A DNA stretch of 64,000 bases from Symbiodinium natans (taxonomy: Eukaryota > Sar > Dinophyceae > Suessiales > Symbiodiniaceae). This document shows positions 62,895 to 64,000 of the stretch, one piece after another. The stretch lies in contig CAJNDS010002086.1 in assembly GCA_905221605.1 (NCBI GenBank), positions 614,061 to 678,060 of the forward strand. The letters run 5' to 3'. The position numbers and the translations under genes were made by a program. Position 1 is the first letter of the stretch. Every line of letters begins with the position of its first letter. The notes under the pieces were generated by a model. That model had not been told where the DNA came from, did not search any database, and saw nothing but the letters and a program-made list of their open reading frames with translations.

Positions 62895-63470
62895 TTACTA
62901 CTACTACCACTCCTACTACTACTACTACTGCTACTACTGCTACTACTGCTACTACTGCTACTACTGCTACTGCTACTACTGCTACTGCTATTCGTTCGAT
63001 TTGTACTATTCATAGTGTGCCTTTTGTCTCGTACTACTACTCATATACTGTTCTTTTAATGCACATCGTACTGTGCCTACTATTACTATTATTAGTACCA
63101 TTAATACTAATAAAGCTTTTAGTACTATGAATACTATTCATACCATTCATACTATTCATACTATTCATACTATACTATTTTCACTATTGTCATACTATTC
63201 ATACTACTCTTACTATTCTTACTACTAATACTATTAATACTATTAGTACAATTAATACTATTAATACTATTAATACTATTAATACTATTAATACTATTAA
63301 TACTATTAATACTATTAATACTATGAATAGTATTAATACGATTAATACTATTAATAGTATTAACACTATTAACACTATTAATACTATTAATACTATTAAT
63401 ACTATTAATAGTATTAATATTGTTAATACTGATCGTACTGTTCATACTAGTACTACTATTAATACTATTG
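62895..63470 (+). repeat. (CTA)n and (AATACTATT)n satellites
   Basis: 62895-62990 is (CTACTACTG)n. 63060-63470 is made of TATTAATAC / TATTCATAC nonamers. The isoleucine/asparagine/serine frames on both strands are by-products. Confidence 0.95.
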
Positions 63471-63611
63471 CCACTGTTATTCCTATTCATCTCATTCTTC
63501 CTATTAGGGTGTCAGGCAAGGAAGGATCGGATCCATCGGGTGTTTTGGGCAGTGCTTAGAATACATTGACTCTCACGACATAGCTGCCCGCTGTAACATC
63601 CCACAAGCCAC

Positions 63612-63650
63612 CCTAAACCCTAACCCTAAACCCTAAACCCTAGACCCCAG
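63612..63650 (-). repeat. CCCTAAA array, about 5 units
   Basis: Short array with a five-base gap unit and CCCTAGA variant. Confidence 0.9.
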
Positions 63651-63688
63651 ACCCTAATCAGGCACGAAAGCTTGCTTTCAAGCCAGCT

Positions 63689-63967
63689 GTGCCCTCTACC
63701 CAAAGCCCTGACTCAGTGGCTGTCACTCTTACAAAGTCCTTTGCCCAGCGTGACTCCGAGAAAGAAGTTCGGGGAACCGAAGCATCGGCACGGCTCAAGT
63801 CAAAAGTCTCGGAAGCTCCTGTGCCTTTTGGGGTTCAGGGCCCAACAAGCCCTGTGAACTGGAGGGAAACGAGCAGAAACCCTGTACCTGAAGGCTCTGA
63901 CCAGGTAATGGCGCGTGCAGCGCAAAGGTTGCATGGCACCCTCTTTTCGTCCCTTTGTCCCAACTGA
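63689..63967 (+). CDS. Hypothetical 92-residue frame
   Basis: Reads SVAVTLTKSFAQRDSEKEVR ... VMARAAQRLHGTLFSSLCPN and stops. Plausible last exon after the CCCTAAA array at 63612; polar, no motif. An overlapping frame (63672-63857) is also open. Confidence 0.3.
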   Translation: MPSTQSPDSVAVTLTKSFAQRDSEKEVRGTEASARLKSKVSEAPVPFGVQGPTSPVNWRETSRNPVPEGSDQVMARAAQRLHGTLFSSLCPN

Positions 63968-64000
63968 GGGTTCACCGAAGGAGGCCTAGACCCAAAACTT

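Noticed and set aside
63170-63559. Asparagine/isoleucine/serine ORFs on both strands
   Set aside because: Products of the AATACTATT satellite.

Overview
The window looks like nuclear DNA of a dinoflagellate, most likely a symbiodiniacean alga. Evidence: about a hundred interstitial arrays of the plant/alveolate telomere heptamer TTTAGGG (or CCCTAAA) on both strands; coding islands with G/C-rich third positions; introns with GT, GC and apparent GA donors and AG|G-type acceptors; many ~100 bp inverted-repeat elements (MITEs); and PPR fragments of the 'SACEKGG-WELAL' kind. There is no operon structure, ribosome binding site, CRISPR array, tRNA or rRNA that I can recognise. Species is not determinable by eye.

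Layout. (1) 1-17.1 kb: repeat-rich; TTTAGGG arrays every few hundred bases, MITEs, satellites, and short coding-like islands (PPR at 13.66, 14.67 and 16.20 kb; a DnaJ-like piece on the minus strand at 14.9 kb). (2) 17.3-18.3 kb: a clean intronless gene for a secreted repeat protein. (3) 18.8-29.5 kb: an island with no telomere-like arrays. It carries a carbohydrate/sulfate-active cluster, all on the plus strand: a sulfotransferase split by a one-base T-run difference, a methyltransferase-glycosyltransferase fusion, and a GT-A glycosyltransferase joined through a 130-nt intron to a GH5 glycoside hydrolase that is broken in several places. It ends in AT-rich and (TTTG)n low-complexity DNA. (4) 29.5-64 kb: repeat-rich again, with exon pieces between arrays. 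Several can be spliced on paper in frame: an RluA-type pseudouridine synthase core (44.0-44.8 kb), an unknown gene around 48.4-52.1 kb, a three-exon gene at 55.05-56.04 kb, a pair of exons at 57.2-57.4 kb, and an unknown C-terminal ORF at 57.9-58.4 kb.

Main observation. In these genes the TTTAGGG arrays and the MITEs lie inside introns, or are the introns. One MITE family (here H) inserted with a 4-bp target duplication; the GC of that duplication serves as donor and the element's own CAAG end as acceptor. Another family (D) sits at a duplicated TA in an open frame. This is introner-like intron gain seen in single copies, together with telomere-repeat tracts used as intron filler. A telomere tract even replaces the centre of a MITE at 33.4 kb, and two different leader sequences recur just before arrays, hinting that some arrays are dispersed as cassettes.

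Limits. Exon joins are by eye, without transcripts. Family letters for MITEs (A-M) are my own labels. Most short coding-like islands have no recognised family. Array and MITE coordinates are accurate to a few bases.
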